Source: Zygnema cylindricum (Eukaryota > Streptophyta > Zygnematophyceae > Zygnematales > Zygnemataceae). From it: a DNA stretch of 64,000 bases. The notes under the pieces were generated by a model. The model ran no database searches. It was not told the origin of the DNA and was given only the letters and a program-made list of their open reading frames with translations. Shown here one piece after another: positions 11,401 through 23,500 of this stretch; positions within the stretch are counted from its first letter, which is position 1; the number at the start of each line of letters is the position of its first letter. The stretch covers positions 66,572-130,571 of the forward strand of contig JBBHKE010001680.1 in the NCBI GenBank assembly GCA_037447655.1, in the 5' to 3' direction. The translations under genes and the position numbers were made by a program.

Positions 11401-13055
11401 CCCATAAACACACACGGCTACATTCTTGAGCTAGTGAACTTGGAGTGCATTCCCTTCCCATGCAGAGTTTTTCTTTTGTCCTGAAAATTATTCAGCTTTT
11501 CATGTCTGCCTTAGTTGCCTATGTTTAACAGTTTACATGAACCTGTTTAATTTTGTAATAAGATTCTTCATGGATTCGGTTCGTACTATTTTGTTTTGTT
11601 ATTTTATGTTTCAATAGTCGTACCTTGAAATCTATGAGACATTCACTGAAAGCAGCCGTCCCACTCTCCCTCCCTCTCTCCCTCTCCCTCTCTGGCAGTT
11701 TCATAGGTGAAAAAGGAATTGACGTTAAATTTTTTTGCATTTGTTTTTATGTCAGGGCGCTGATGGAGTCATTTGCCCGCAACAAACGCACTTCGGAGGG
11801 CTTCAAGCTGTATCAGCTTTTCCTAGAAAAGGGTGGAAAACCTGAACACAGATTGTTTAACACATTAGTCACATTATATGGACTGGCAAAGGATTGGCGA
11901 GGGGCTAAACATGTGATGAAGTCGATGGTTAAGGCGGGATATACAGCGGATCGATTCACATATTCGCGACTTATTACACAGTATTGTCGTAATTTTAACT
12001 TGAAAGAGGCAGAAAAAATATTGAGGAAAATGATTGCAGATGGAGTAGAGCCAGATGCACGTACGTATAATTGTCTAATAGATGCATATGCAAAGAAGGG
12101 GCTGGAAAATGAAGCTCTTCTTGCATTGAAACGAATGGAGGAACGAGGGATAAAACCTTTACCGTCTTCATTCAATATGCTTCTGGACATGTATGCACAT
12201 GAAAGGAAGTGGGAGAAGGCAGAGGAGGTCTTCCAGTCGATGAATGAACGAGGTCTAGAGCCAGACCCACTTACTTATGGTATTATGATGCATGCTTATT
12301 TGAAGGGGTCGATTGAGAAGGCAAAGGAGATGTTCGCAAGGTTAAAAAATGAGGGAGGACAGATAGACTTGCGTTTGTACACAATGCTTTTACAAGGTTG
12401 TTTTGAGTGTGAAGTTCAAGAAGAGGTGGAGGTGTTACTGGATATGTTGGAGGACTTAAATCATCCAATGCATGGACTTATGCGCGTTATTTTCCAAATG
12501 TCGCCCGAGGGAGAAGAGGATAGTATGTGGACGAAAGTAAAACAATACTTGATTCGCACTCAGGGTGAGCCCAAAGATGTCAGACAAGGTTTCGTGAATG
12601 GAGTTATGCAGTGGTTATTTAAAGCCGGTTGTGAAGCTCGGGCAGGGAAATTTTTAGAGGCTGCCCGAGAGGAAGGAATCTTTCCAAAACCAGAATGGAA
12701 AGGCTCGACTCTTAATATTGACCTCCATGACATGGGCCCGGCCATGGCCGTCTTGGCTACAAAACTTGTCCTTATGGACTTACATGATATGGCATCAGAT
12801 GAGACAGAATTGCCTTCTGAAGTGGGGATTATCACAGGATGGGGAAGAGGTAGCAATTTAAAAAGCGGTTCTGTGGTTCAACAGTCAGTTTTTACATTTT
12901 TAGAGGAGCTTGGATCGCCATTTTTGGTGGCGAAAAACAACAAGGGACGGATATTTGCGAGAGGGAAGTGGTTACGTGGTTGGCTCTTACAGAGAGGGAA
13001 ATGGGAGAAAATTGTACTAAGGGATAGGGGAGTGTGGCAAGAGGGCCAGGCTTGA
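8486..13055 (+). CDS. PPR-SMR protein, probably organelle-targeted
   Basis: Two exons, 8486-10251 and 11756-13055, joined in phase 2 (ATTGG/GTGAGT ... GTCAG/GGCGCTG), give 1021 aa. The N-terminus (MLPRSSNSLTPFRLLSLEIP, then many Arg/Lys/Ser and few acids) looks like an organelle transit peptide. Residues ~50-505 are unlike PPRs: hydrophilic, acidic around 255-290, with an in-frame duplication KLYGNEV/KLYGNED and a short RERER run. From ~510 to ~810 there are degenerate 35-residue PPR repeats, e.g. TYNCLIDAYAKKGLENEA and TYGIMMHAYLKGSIEKA. An SMR domain follows: IDLHDM near 909 and IITGWGRGS near 947, then a basic tail. PPR-SMR proteins bind organelle RNA, and some SMR domains cut RNA. Which member this is cannot be told. 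The 1.5-kb intron holds a family A MITE and pyrimidine tracts. Confidence 0.85.
10480..10556. repeat. Pyrimidine-rich tract in PPR intron
   Basis: CCCTCTCTT, CCTCCCTTTC and CTTCCATCC words in a row, within the PPR intron. A similar CTCCCTCTCTCCCTCTC stretch is at 11660-11697. They are low complexity. Confidence 0.7.
10973..11178. mobile_element. TA-target MITE (family A) in PPR intron
   Basis: The left end carries ATCGTTATTAGCGTCAATGA; the right end reads inwards as CGTGCATCGTTATTTGCATC. It resembles the copy at 56742-56954 internally (TTCTTTAAACGGTTC, GAATTAGAATTA), placing them in one subfamily. Outermost bases are eroded, so the ends are approximate. Confidence 0.65.
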
Positions 13056-14085
13056 TGAGAGGAGGAAAAAATGTACGACGTGGGTTGTTGATCTTTTGAC
13101 TATAGAAAAACAATTGACGGACTCAATCCGGCTCTTAGGGTTTCTTGAAAGTGAACCGAAGTGAGAGTGCTTATTGTAATAAGTTGGGTCAGAATAACGG
13201 CTGTGGGAGAAGTGCCATTGATGACCTTATGGAGAGGTTCTCTCAACCCTCGTTTTTGTCCCAACAAAGGAGTTCAGTTTGTTTTATTCACTGCGATATT
13301 TCGTTGAAAAATCGAACTCTTTAACCAGGTAAGTTTTCCATATGTATTTTTTCAAAGTCAGGTTGGTCTAAACTGTCAAAAGTCAAACTGTCCAATGGGA
13401 GTTGGGCTTACATATTTCTGATTTTTTTTTTTCATTTTCCGAGTGTCTCACTGTAAGTTTACTATTTTTTCATGTCCTATTTTATGTACTAAAAGCTGAT
13501 TTGTTTATGAATGTCTCACAGTATGTTTACGATTATTTTTTGTCCTATTTTACTTGAAATAATATAATGCATCACTTGTTTTTTTTGTCTTAATGTCTCA
13601 CAGTAGTACGGTAATTATACGAGCCCTGTAGCTTGCAATACCGGCGCAGGAATCGTACGTATTCGTACAGAAAACTTTACGATTTCGTAAAAAGAAGTAT
13701 ATTGTTTCTGTATGATTACGGTGATTACTGACTAGTATCACCAGTAATTGCGTACGAATAACAATTACCCTAAAAGTTTACAAACATTCTATGTGCTATT
13801 TTTGTACTTCATTTGTTTCTAGTTGTTGCAGTTGCAGGATGAAATTGACCAGATGTTGGCTTTGTAAAACTAACACCTTTTCGCAATTATTATTTATTGT
13901 TTTTTTTTTTGCGATATTTTTGCTTTTTGTTGCTGTTGTTGTATTTTTTAGGGCAGAAAAATGTCGGCAACGGCTTCGTGCAGAAAACCATTCCAATGTG
14001 GTTCTTCATGGAGTTAATAAAAGTTCTATTTTTTAACTGCTTTTTTGTCAACATGAGTGATAATGAGGATGATATATGAGGATGA

Positions 14086-14216
14086 TTCTTTGAGGAGGAT
14101 AAATCGAGGATGTTTAATTGAGGATGTTTAATTGAGGATGTTTAATTGAGGATGTTTAATTGAGGATGTTTAATCGAGGATGTTTAATTGAGGATGAGAA
14201 ATTGAGGATGATAAAT
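14086..14216. repeat. 14-bp tandem repeat (GAGGATGTTTAATT)
   Basis: About nine units of GAGGATGTTTAATT with small changes at both ends (GAGGATGATTCTTT, GAGGATGATAAATT). It lies ~1 kb downstream of the PPR stop. Confidence 0.9.
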
Positions 14217-14945
14217 TGAACTAAAGTACTTGATCCTCGTTTTATTAACTGACAAGAATGGCACTGTGGGCCCAATGCACTTTACGGATATGTAGTTGTT
14301 GTCGTATAAATTTATATAGCTGCATATAAATTTAACCTAGTTGCATATAAAGTGAATATAAATTTTAGTAGTTGGACATGCTACAAGATTCATGACGGTC
14401 ACTCAAGCAGGAAATGGAGTACATGTCACCATGAGAACTGCAATTCTTGGAAAACTGCAGTTGTTAAAAATCATCACAGTTGTTAAAAATGCTAAGGGAA
14501 GAAAGAAACTCATCTAGTGCCTTTTGTTTTTCGTATGGTTACATGTTATTTTGAGTGTGCCTATGTTTGTCTGCTCCCTTGCAAAACGTAATGGATGTAG
14601 GTTCCCTTTAGGGAATGTTTACTTTTTAAAGTTATTCGCATATATAGAAGGCTTTTATTTGAAGTGAAAGTAAAGACTAATCTGATTTCCATTTTATCCT
14701 TCAAGCATTGACCTTGCTTAAAAGTAAACAGAAAATCGAACGTTTACAGTTTCTTGTACACTGACTTTGAGGTATTGGTCAATGTGTTAGGAATAGGGCT
14801 TGTATAATTACCCTGTAATTCTCCACCAATCAGCTTGCATCCTTTTCATTTTCTCTTGTGATTCAGAACATTGCTGACAGAATATTTTCATTTACTATAT
14901 GGGCTTCTCAGTCCTGAAAACAATCCGATCCACAATCAACATATA

Positions 14946-15066
14946 ATTTCTTTCTTTCTTTGTTTTTTAAAGTCATATAACTTCTTTCTTTCTTAGTTTT
15001 TTAGAGACATATAACTTATTTCTTTCTTAGTTTTTTAAGACATATAACTTCTTTCTTAATTTTTTA
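14946..15066. repeat. ~37-bp tandem repeat (CATATAACTTCTTTC...)
   Basis: Three to four imperfect units, each with CATATAACTTCTTTCTTTCT followed by AGTTTTTTA. Confidence 0.8.
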
Positions 15067-15686
15067 ACGATTGTACCTATGTCAGGGTGGAATTCAAAAA
15101 ATGGTCCAAGCACAACTTTCCATGGGTCTTTGACTTGCATCCTCCATAGGTCTTTGCACGTCCTTCACATTCACAGCAAAGATTACTCTAGGCCGTCGCC
15201 TCTACCTTTTTTCAATGCTACTGTACTTTTCAAATGATCACTTCCCCTATCCTCACAAACAAAGCACTTGGATACGAGCCATAACTTATGAAACGACAGG
15301 ATACACACAACCTTCCTTCCTTTGTTAAAATCATGAAGAAGTTCATGTCCGAGATGGTCTTAAAAAAAGTTGCTAGACGACTCTGTTTACAAGATATGGG
15401 TGAAAAAAAGAGGTGGAAAAAGCATCATCTTTACATCTTTTCATCGCTACATATAGAACGGCAGGTTTACACGCAAGTTAACATAGTTTTTTTTGGATGT
15501 CGTCTGGCAAAATTCACCTTTCTATCCGAATTTCGGTCGCTTATTCACCTTCTGATATCCATTCTTCTTTCACTTTCCATTCAACAGTAAGTTTTTGTGT
15601 CGCTTTGTCACCTCCTCACACAACCTCGTCTTTCTCTCCCTCTTGGTTTTTAGACCCGCACTGCGTGAGGGCATTCGTGTGTTGGG

Positions 15687-16440
15687 ATGCCCATTGAGCT
15701 CGGAAATCTTGTGACTCTATTTCTTGAATCTGGTCCTCCCATTGATCTCTCCCACAGAGAAGTCCTCCTCAAGCTTCATAATCCTCAGGTGGTTTTTTCT
15801 CTTTTTCTCTTTTTGGAGAGGTGCTTCACCTACCGCTCTTCTTGTTGTGGCTCGAGTGCTGAATCCACCCATTTTTTTTTGATTCCGTTTTCATTTTTTA
15901 TTTTTTTATTTATTTTTATTATATATTATTATTATTTTTTTGCCAACCTTCAATGCACGCTTTCTCTATTTTTAGGTTTAGGATTGGCCTCCATCATTCA
16001 CCTCTACTCGGATCGTTTGCTCATGTGAGCATGTTCTTCGGCCAATGGCGTCCATTTGCTCCGTGGCTCCCATCTCTACGTTTTTTTTTTTTTAACGGGG
16101 GAGAGTCGATTCAGGCAAACGACATTGTTCGTTCGCGACACTATTCCGTCACTTTTTGACGAGGAGTTTTCAGTTCATCAAGAGGTTTCTTTTTTTTTCA
16201 CATGTTATTCCGTGCGGCGTGTTGATATTGTTTTGGTTGATTGTGTCTGACGTACTTTTGGAGCCAACCAAGCCAACCGAGCCTCTATTTTTGCTTCTTT
16301 GGGTGTTTTCGTTACCTGCCATATTTTTGTATTTTTGTCGCTTTTGCCTTGCTTATCCTTTTTGTTTTATTCCCTCCACATGCGGTTTTTCGGTTTTAGC
16401 ATTGCTACGTTCCTTTTGATCCCATGGACTCAGATGGTTT
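15687..16440 (+). pseudogene. Second, strongly decayed LINE ORF2 remnant
   Basis: Pieces in different frames align in order with the LINE at 2432-3734. RFRIGLHHSPLLGSF (near 15976-16020) matches RFRLGLPHPPLLGSL. NGVHLLRGSHL follows, then IQANDIVR, then EEFSVHQEVS and RVDIVLVDC (to ~16250), matching FSVRREVS and WIDVVLLD. PFDPMDSDG near 16420 matches the FIPMEVEIFG region. Stops and shifts are frequent. A-rich sequence near 16605-16630 may be the 3' end. Confidence 0.6.
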
Positions 16441-17524
16441 ACCATCACGCTTTTTAATAAAGTCAGCCACTTTGATGACTTTGATGACACAGTCGGCCTA
16501 GCATATTGGTGTGACCACACATGACGGTGCTAAGAAGGGAAGGAGCCACATTCTACGAGTAGTGGTGCTGTGTATGATTTTATTTTGCTAGCGGCCAAGA
16601 TTTTAGTTGAAAAAATAAACAAAAAAAATCTTTCGCTCTAATTTTTCTTTTTTTTCTATATTGTTTCATCTTTCGAGCAGAGGGGCCCAGTCAGAGGAAG
16701 AGAATATGCGCCATTCAAAATGAAACCATTGCAATACAGTTCAATATTTGGGCAAGGCAATGTCGGAACAATTACCCCCGTCAATGCAAGGCTTCAAAAT
16801 CAATACCACCTCCACCTCCTTCACTTTCAACATCCTGTTTGAGAAAAATTAAGTTTTGATAAACTTGCACAATATGACATTTGACGTCAAAAATGTCCAA
16901 TGTTCAATGCAGTAATATACAATCAAATGCATCACCCATTTGTTATTAGTTTTCTACAACAAACTTTACTGTGAACATCCCAAAGTAGCACACTAAATTA
17001 TTGCTTCAAATTTCGAACCAGACTTTGTCTTTTCAAAAGCAACTCACCCTGCGTCCCAGCCTCCTAAACAGCTTCACATTGAAAAAACCAAAAATAAACA
17101 AAAGAAAAGAGATACCTTTCTTCATATTAACAAACATGCATGAGTATATCCCATTTACTGTGCATCATGGTGCCATGATAGGACCCATAACATGTCCTAT
17201 GTGCATGTATTGTACATGGAATCAGATGCCATACCATACTTTAATACTGCTTTTAAGGCGGCTCACCACATCCTCCATACATAACTCACCTTACATTTCC
17301 AGAATATGGATTGCTTCCGCCTCAGATTCTGAAACATCGAGTTACAACTTGCCTTGCCATGTTTCGAAGAAATTACGCTACTACACCTGCTCAAGTTACT
17401 GTTGTTAAAATTCTATAGAATATTTCTCAATCAACCTATTTGCAAAAATGGGGCATAAATGTAACTGGGTTTTTTTTTGCCTAACGACTCAAACCACCAA
17501 CGTGTAAAACCTCTTGCTTTGTTT
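16441..17524. other. Intergenic, 3' flank of SEC31
   Basis: AT-rich DNA between the LINE remnant and the SEC31 stop. It must contain the SEC31 3'UTR. No gene or strong repeat seen. Confidence 0.4.
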
Positions 17525-20500
17525 TTATCCAAAGCTGTGCCTAGCCTTGATCATCCTTTTTAATGCCACCAACCACGTTCCACACTCGTCCCAATCCGTT
17601 GTTGTGAGACCAACCTGCAATGATACAGAAGAACCTTTTCTCACATAAATTACTAAAACAGGCACTTTAAGTAAAGCAAAACAGAAGTTCAAATGACTGT
17701 CGACCACTGGATTTTTATACGAAACAGAGTCCAACAAGGTGAAAACTTAAACAACCAAGTACATACAAAAAACGGCAATAACATACAGTTAAAACTTGAC
17801 TTCAAATGCCACCAAGTTTTTCTATGCAACAATGCCCATCAAGGTAAAAATTCAATCAACCAATTACGTACTGAAGATAATGCTCTCACCCATGCCCTTT
17901 TCCATGCATGCTAGAACTTAGGTTTAGACCTTCAATTGTTTCGCCTATTCAAATATGTCACAAATTCAATGTTAAAATGTTCCCAATGTCCCCAATGTCC
18001 CCAATGTCCCTTATGTCAGTTACTGCCCACCTGCATTTTCATCGCTGTATCGTAATCTCCAGCAGCAATTGCTTGACACAACTGTTGTAGCTTGCTCGAA
18101 ACTTGCGGTGAAACATCACCAACATTGAGTTTGGCAAAAAGTCCACCGAGCTTCTTAGAATTATCATCAATTTCTCTCTTTTTTTGAGGAGGTGCTCGAG
18201 CTCCACCCGCCTGTTCTAGTGTTTCGTGGAACAGTCTGGTTAGAGTGGCAACCACTGGTTTCAACTCCTCTGCACGAAGACAACCACAGTTAAGGTAAGG
18301 ACGAAGCACCAAAGTTTTTGTTTTCTCGTGACACTGGTAGAGCTTCACACTCAACATTAGAGTGGAAGAGTGTTGTACAGTAAGAGTACAGTGAAAAACC
18401 TGAAGCTTGACACTATCCACAGTCTTAGGTGTGTTTGACTAAAATACAAGATGTTAGAACAAAATAAACAGAAAAGCATCCAGTCATAGATTGTGCCTGA
18501 CAGTGCCTGAAGTCATTAGCTCTTGTGAGTTTGCGAATCCAAGCCACTAATGGAGACTATCATGAAGAAACAGGATCAAAAGAACAGACGCAACGAAGAT
18601 GCCCTATCACATAAAAACCGGAGAGTTCGCATTTCCATAAAGAATCCATAAATAAGCCGTCCGATCAGAATTCCTTCCAACACTATTTGTAACCTATGGC
18701 TTATCTCAAAATGAGAACCTGCATGCGACATTAGATACGTCATAACCAGCAGTTTATCTGGAAATGAGAACCTACGTGCGACATTTGAGACGTCTGCTGT
18801 TTGAACTGTTGGAGGAGCTGTGACTGGTGGCGGCTCGGAGGGAGTGACACGAGTCGGCGCAGCAGTGGGAGCAGGAGGGCCAACAGAAGCTCCAGAAGGA
18901 ACGTTAGGAGGGGCAGGACCGGGCATAGGGACAAAGGAAGGAGGACGGGCCATAGGTGTAGCATTTCGAGGGGGAATTGGAGTAGATGGCACCATTACAT
19001 TGGTTGGAGGAGGAGCAGTTGGGTATGAAGGCGGTGCTGACTGAGGAGAAGGAGTGAAAGGCTGCAAAGAAAACTCCAGGGTTGAGATACAGTTAGGCAA
19101 AATATCCAGAAGGCAACTTCCTCTGTGATGTTATTTACCTCATTTGCATGAATCAGAAGAATGGGGACTTAAAAACCATCACAACTTTGACCTCATGGTG
19201 TGTGCATGTCCTTTGCAAAAGAAAAAACTAAACTTGAAAAATATTGTTCAGAGCAAAGAAATGAGGAATACTGGACTATGTAGAAATATTTTCAGCAGAT
19301 CATCAAAGGATGCTGGACAAAAAGTAGATGGAAGAAAAGTACATTAAAAAACCTGACCAACGGCCTAATCACTAACCTGAGGATGTGAGGGCACTGGGGA
19401 AGGAGCTATAGGTTGGTAAGGCTGAATAGGTGGAGTTCCAACAGATTGACCATAAGGTACTGAAGGCACTTGCTGCTGATACTTCTCCAGATTAGGAACT
19501 GGGGGAGAAGCCTTTGGAACAAACATGGGCTGACTAGGCTGCAAAAGTCAAACACCATACAGTTGATTTGAGATACCAAAAATAAAAAAAAATGATATTT
19601 AAAGCCTAGCCCAGTTAAGACTCAGATTTTATGGCTGAAATTCACTGCATCAGTATATAAATTATAGACTTTCAGTCACCTTTCTGGAAACCCTTATATA
19701 GGCGGTGTGTCTGTCTTGGTTTTTTTCTGTCCGTCCGCCCTTATATAAGCAGTGTGTCTGTCTTGGTTTTTTTCTGTCCGTCCGCAGTACGGACGGCCTT
19801 ACCACTGGCACAATCTAACGTTGCCGTCCGTCAGCGGTACAGACCGCCGTATCGCTGGCACAACGTAACGTTGCCGTGCGTCAGCGGTACAGACCGCCGT
19901 GCCGCTGGCACAATCTAACGTTGCCGCGACCGCCGTACCGCTGGCACAATCTAAAGTTGCCGCGACCGCCGTACCGCTGGCACAATCTAACGTTGACGTC
20001 ACTCTACGAACGACTACAGGAAAAGGTACGGGGCCATCCAGGGAAAAGGTACGGGTGTTCGTTTTTTGTAACGAGCATGAAAAACGGGCATGATAAACTG
20101 GACAGGGTACATGCCCGTGTAACGAGCGTTGATTTACTTGTGATTGGCAAAACGTTCTAGGAAACTGAGTAATAACAGTTCCATAAACATAGCATTATTA
20201 ACTCCAAGTTTCCGAGAGCTTGAGCCTAAAATTTTGCTTTTATCCAGGACGTACCTGATGGGGTTTAAATGTTTGTGGTTGTGGTACCGATGGCGGTCCT
20301 TGTACTGGAGGAGGGTGGTATGAAGGTTGCATAGGTTGTGCAGGAACAGAATATGTGGGCCTCACAGGAGCTTGTGGAGTTTGATAACTCGGTGTAGATG
20401 GGATAGCAGGTGTCGAGTACATTGACTGCTGGGGGGGTTGGGCATAAGAAGACTGAGTTTGAACTGCCGGTGTTTGATAAGGGCTCACTATTGGAGCTGC

Positions 20501-23500
20501 CATAGGGGCAGATGTCCTGGAAGCTGAAGGTTGTTGACCAACTACCAAATCCTGAGCTTGAAAAGGGAAGGAGGGAGCAGGAGCAGCTCCAACAGACACT
20601 GCACCATAAGAAGCAAAAAGGCACTAAATTACCATAATAAGTCAAAGGAACACGAAGCTACCATAAGAAGTACAAAAACACTTAGTCACCATAAAAAAAA
20701 AAACAAACACAAAAGAAAATAAGATGAGAGGAATTGCAACTACTCCTGAATTGCAGGGATGTAGTTAACCGGGGATTTTTTTTCTCAGTCATATACTATG
20801 ATTCAAATGACCAGAAAATAAAAAATATATATCCTTTCCACTGCTCTGAAGAAAAGGAAAAGCTAGGATGCTGCATTTACAAACACAAAGCAAGACAAAA
20901 AGGAGACAGATAAAGTTCAAAGAGAACCGTCAGCATAGCTTATCCAAGAGTTGTGAAGAATTTAATGCTACATTAATTTTTAGTTGTTATTAATCCATCC
21001 ATATGAGGACCTTTATAGGTTTAAGATGCTACATCTATACTTATGAAGAACTCGTGGAGATGTATACATATTCAAGAAAGACAAGGAAGTGATAAAATCT
21101 CAAAAATCAACGGCAAATGCTCAGACTTCCCCGGTTCGTTGAAAAGACACATTGGTTTACAACTTAAGCTTACCTTCACCACTGCGATATACACGATCCC
21201 GAAGGACATTGAGCTCGGAACTAGACTCATTTGCTGGGACGAGGTTGAGATACTCAAAGGCTGTCGAAAGAAGCCCTTGACTAGCAAGTAAATCCACGTA
21301 CTCACTCACTAGCTTTGCCATAGAGGAACTCATTCTTCGTCCCCCGGAAGCAATGCTCAGCACCACAGCCTTCTCCATGACATCCTGCTTGGAGCATATT
21401 ACAAAAACAAAAACGTGGACCGCAAATCTATCAGTTTCTTCAGACTGTAAAAACACCCAAGCAAAACATCTATCTGTGAAAGTAGACTTACAAACTGTCA
21501 CTCTGTACGCAAAACATTACACCAAGTTCCTCTGAGTTAAGCAGCTGTACTACTGTACAGTTAAACATGACTAATGCCCTAATGTTCTACACTATTACTT
21601 CTCCACAAGGCAAGAAATATGGATGAACGACTCAAACTGCCACTGCAGCTAAGTCTAATAATGCGCAATGAATCGATGTGACACAACTCCTTTTCCAACT
21701 ATACCTGAAGGGCTAGAACAGAAGCATGAGCTTTGTTGGAAGCCGGAAAGTTTTGCAGCCAGATGTCCACTGTCCTTTCGATATTTCCAGCACAAATGTA
21801 GCAAAGAGTGGCAGATTGCATATCACCAGCACCTTCCAGTTTTGAAGCAAGTGCATCACAAAGACTGGCCCACTCATTACTTGCTCCATACTGCACACAT
21901 CCACAAAGTTGACTTTTAGGGCCTTCGTGCCAAGCGCTAAAGCAACATTGAAGGTAAACAGAATATGAGTGACAGATATGACATTTGAAGCCAGCCGTGT
22001 GAGATAGAAGCATTAACATACATTGGCATACCCCATATTTGCCAGTTTACTACACAACAGTAAGGATAGTGACTAATCCTGTCCAAAGCAATCGTACCGT
22101 GCAAAGCAGAGCCAGTGTCTCTTTCCATTGCTCGGATGGTCGGGCATTGATCAGCTCCTTAAGATCATTGTTGACAACACATTCAATCACCTGCATCAAA
22201 AATTGATTGATGATCAATCACAAATCAACTCCGAAAACTAAAATACAGAGCACTCTAGGCACCCCGAAGTTGTAGTTTGGTCAACAAGCGTCACAGCCAG
22301 GCAGTAGTGGCTGTTGATCTAACCCTCCGATGTTACTAGTTCAGCTGGTCAACTCATCTAGGCAACAAAACTTTTCCTGAAACTTACAGCCTCATTATTT
22401 CCTCTGCCGGGTAATAACGAATAATGGCAGCAAAGATTTTAATGTCATCACGGGTGACAAGCTTTGTCACACATACCACTCCAATAGCTACCTGCTCCTT
22501 CAATCCTTCGGCACACAAGTAAAAAATGTCTCTGCGAAACTTCGCTAGTGCTTACAGTTCCAGCTGATAGTCAGAGAATAGCCAGCATTTGAAGGCTAAG
22601 GCAGACCTATCTTCAAGTTAAGCACAATGTTGGGAACTACCTTCATGTAAGGCCGTGTGATAGCCTTCATATACGCTCGCTGTGTTTTAGACCACAGGTC
22701 TGGGCCTCCAACCGAGGCAATTACTAAAGCATCGGCCATGCGCCCTGCAGCCAAACAGGCATCTACAGCTCCTTCATAGTTTCCAACGACCAAAGCCCGT
22801 TGAATGGCATCCTCTACCTCGGGATCCTCTTCTACTTCTTCAACCTCCACTTCATCTACCAGTTCTTCTCCATCTTCCTCAACTGCAGAAACCGTGACAG
22901 GGGGCAGTGTTGGTGGCGCTGAGACAGGAACCGTCGCTCGAGGAGTTAGAGACTCCTGAATATTATCGAAGAAGTCTTCATCTCCCACCATGGCTCCTAC
23001 GCTGTCGGGCACGGCAACAGCAGGTGGTACAACTGAAGGTTGCTGGACCCCATCATATGAATTTCCCAAAGCCAATTTCTCCACCATCTCTCCAGCAATC
23101 TGATCTGCTTGGTCTTCTTCTTGAACTTCTGAAACTGTGACAGGAACTTGAAAATCAAGATGCGTGAGAAGCTTTGAACGAGCATCATCTTCAAACAATA
23201 CGGTGAGAAAATTCCATGTTTCCTTTTCTCCCTCGCTCCTATTCACAAGAAAACATGAACAAGATAATTGTTATTGCAACAAGAATAAAAACAACATCTG
23301 CTGAATGTTTTCTAACACCAAGCGTCACTACAATGAAAACAACTGACCAACATATTGAGGAATTAAAGGACAATCGGCTGACACGGGCAAGTTGACATGA
23401 TCCTAAAACACATGACAAGGACCTTTTCACGGTTTAAATTCCCTCTGCATGAACTCACAAAAACTGAAGTACCGGAAAGGAATCCAGCATCTATAAAAAC

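Larger units (their letters stand above)
13056..15686. other. Intergenic 3' of the PPR gene
   Basis: No gene recognised. AT-rich sequence with two clear tandem arrays (listed separately). A 100-codon ORF at 15288-15590 has no family signature and I treat it as chance. Confidence 0.45.

Noticed and set aside
11625-11755. ATG upstream of PPR exon 2 suggesting a separate 476-aa gene
   Set aside because: This stretch is intron with a pyrimidine tract; splicing 10251 to 11756 joins PPR repeats in phase.
19799-20093. ORFs in the SEC31 intron GC-rich array
   Set aside because: They are translations of tandem repeats inside a well-supported intron.
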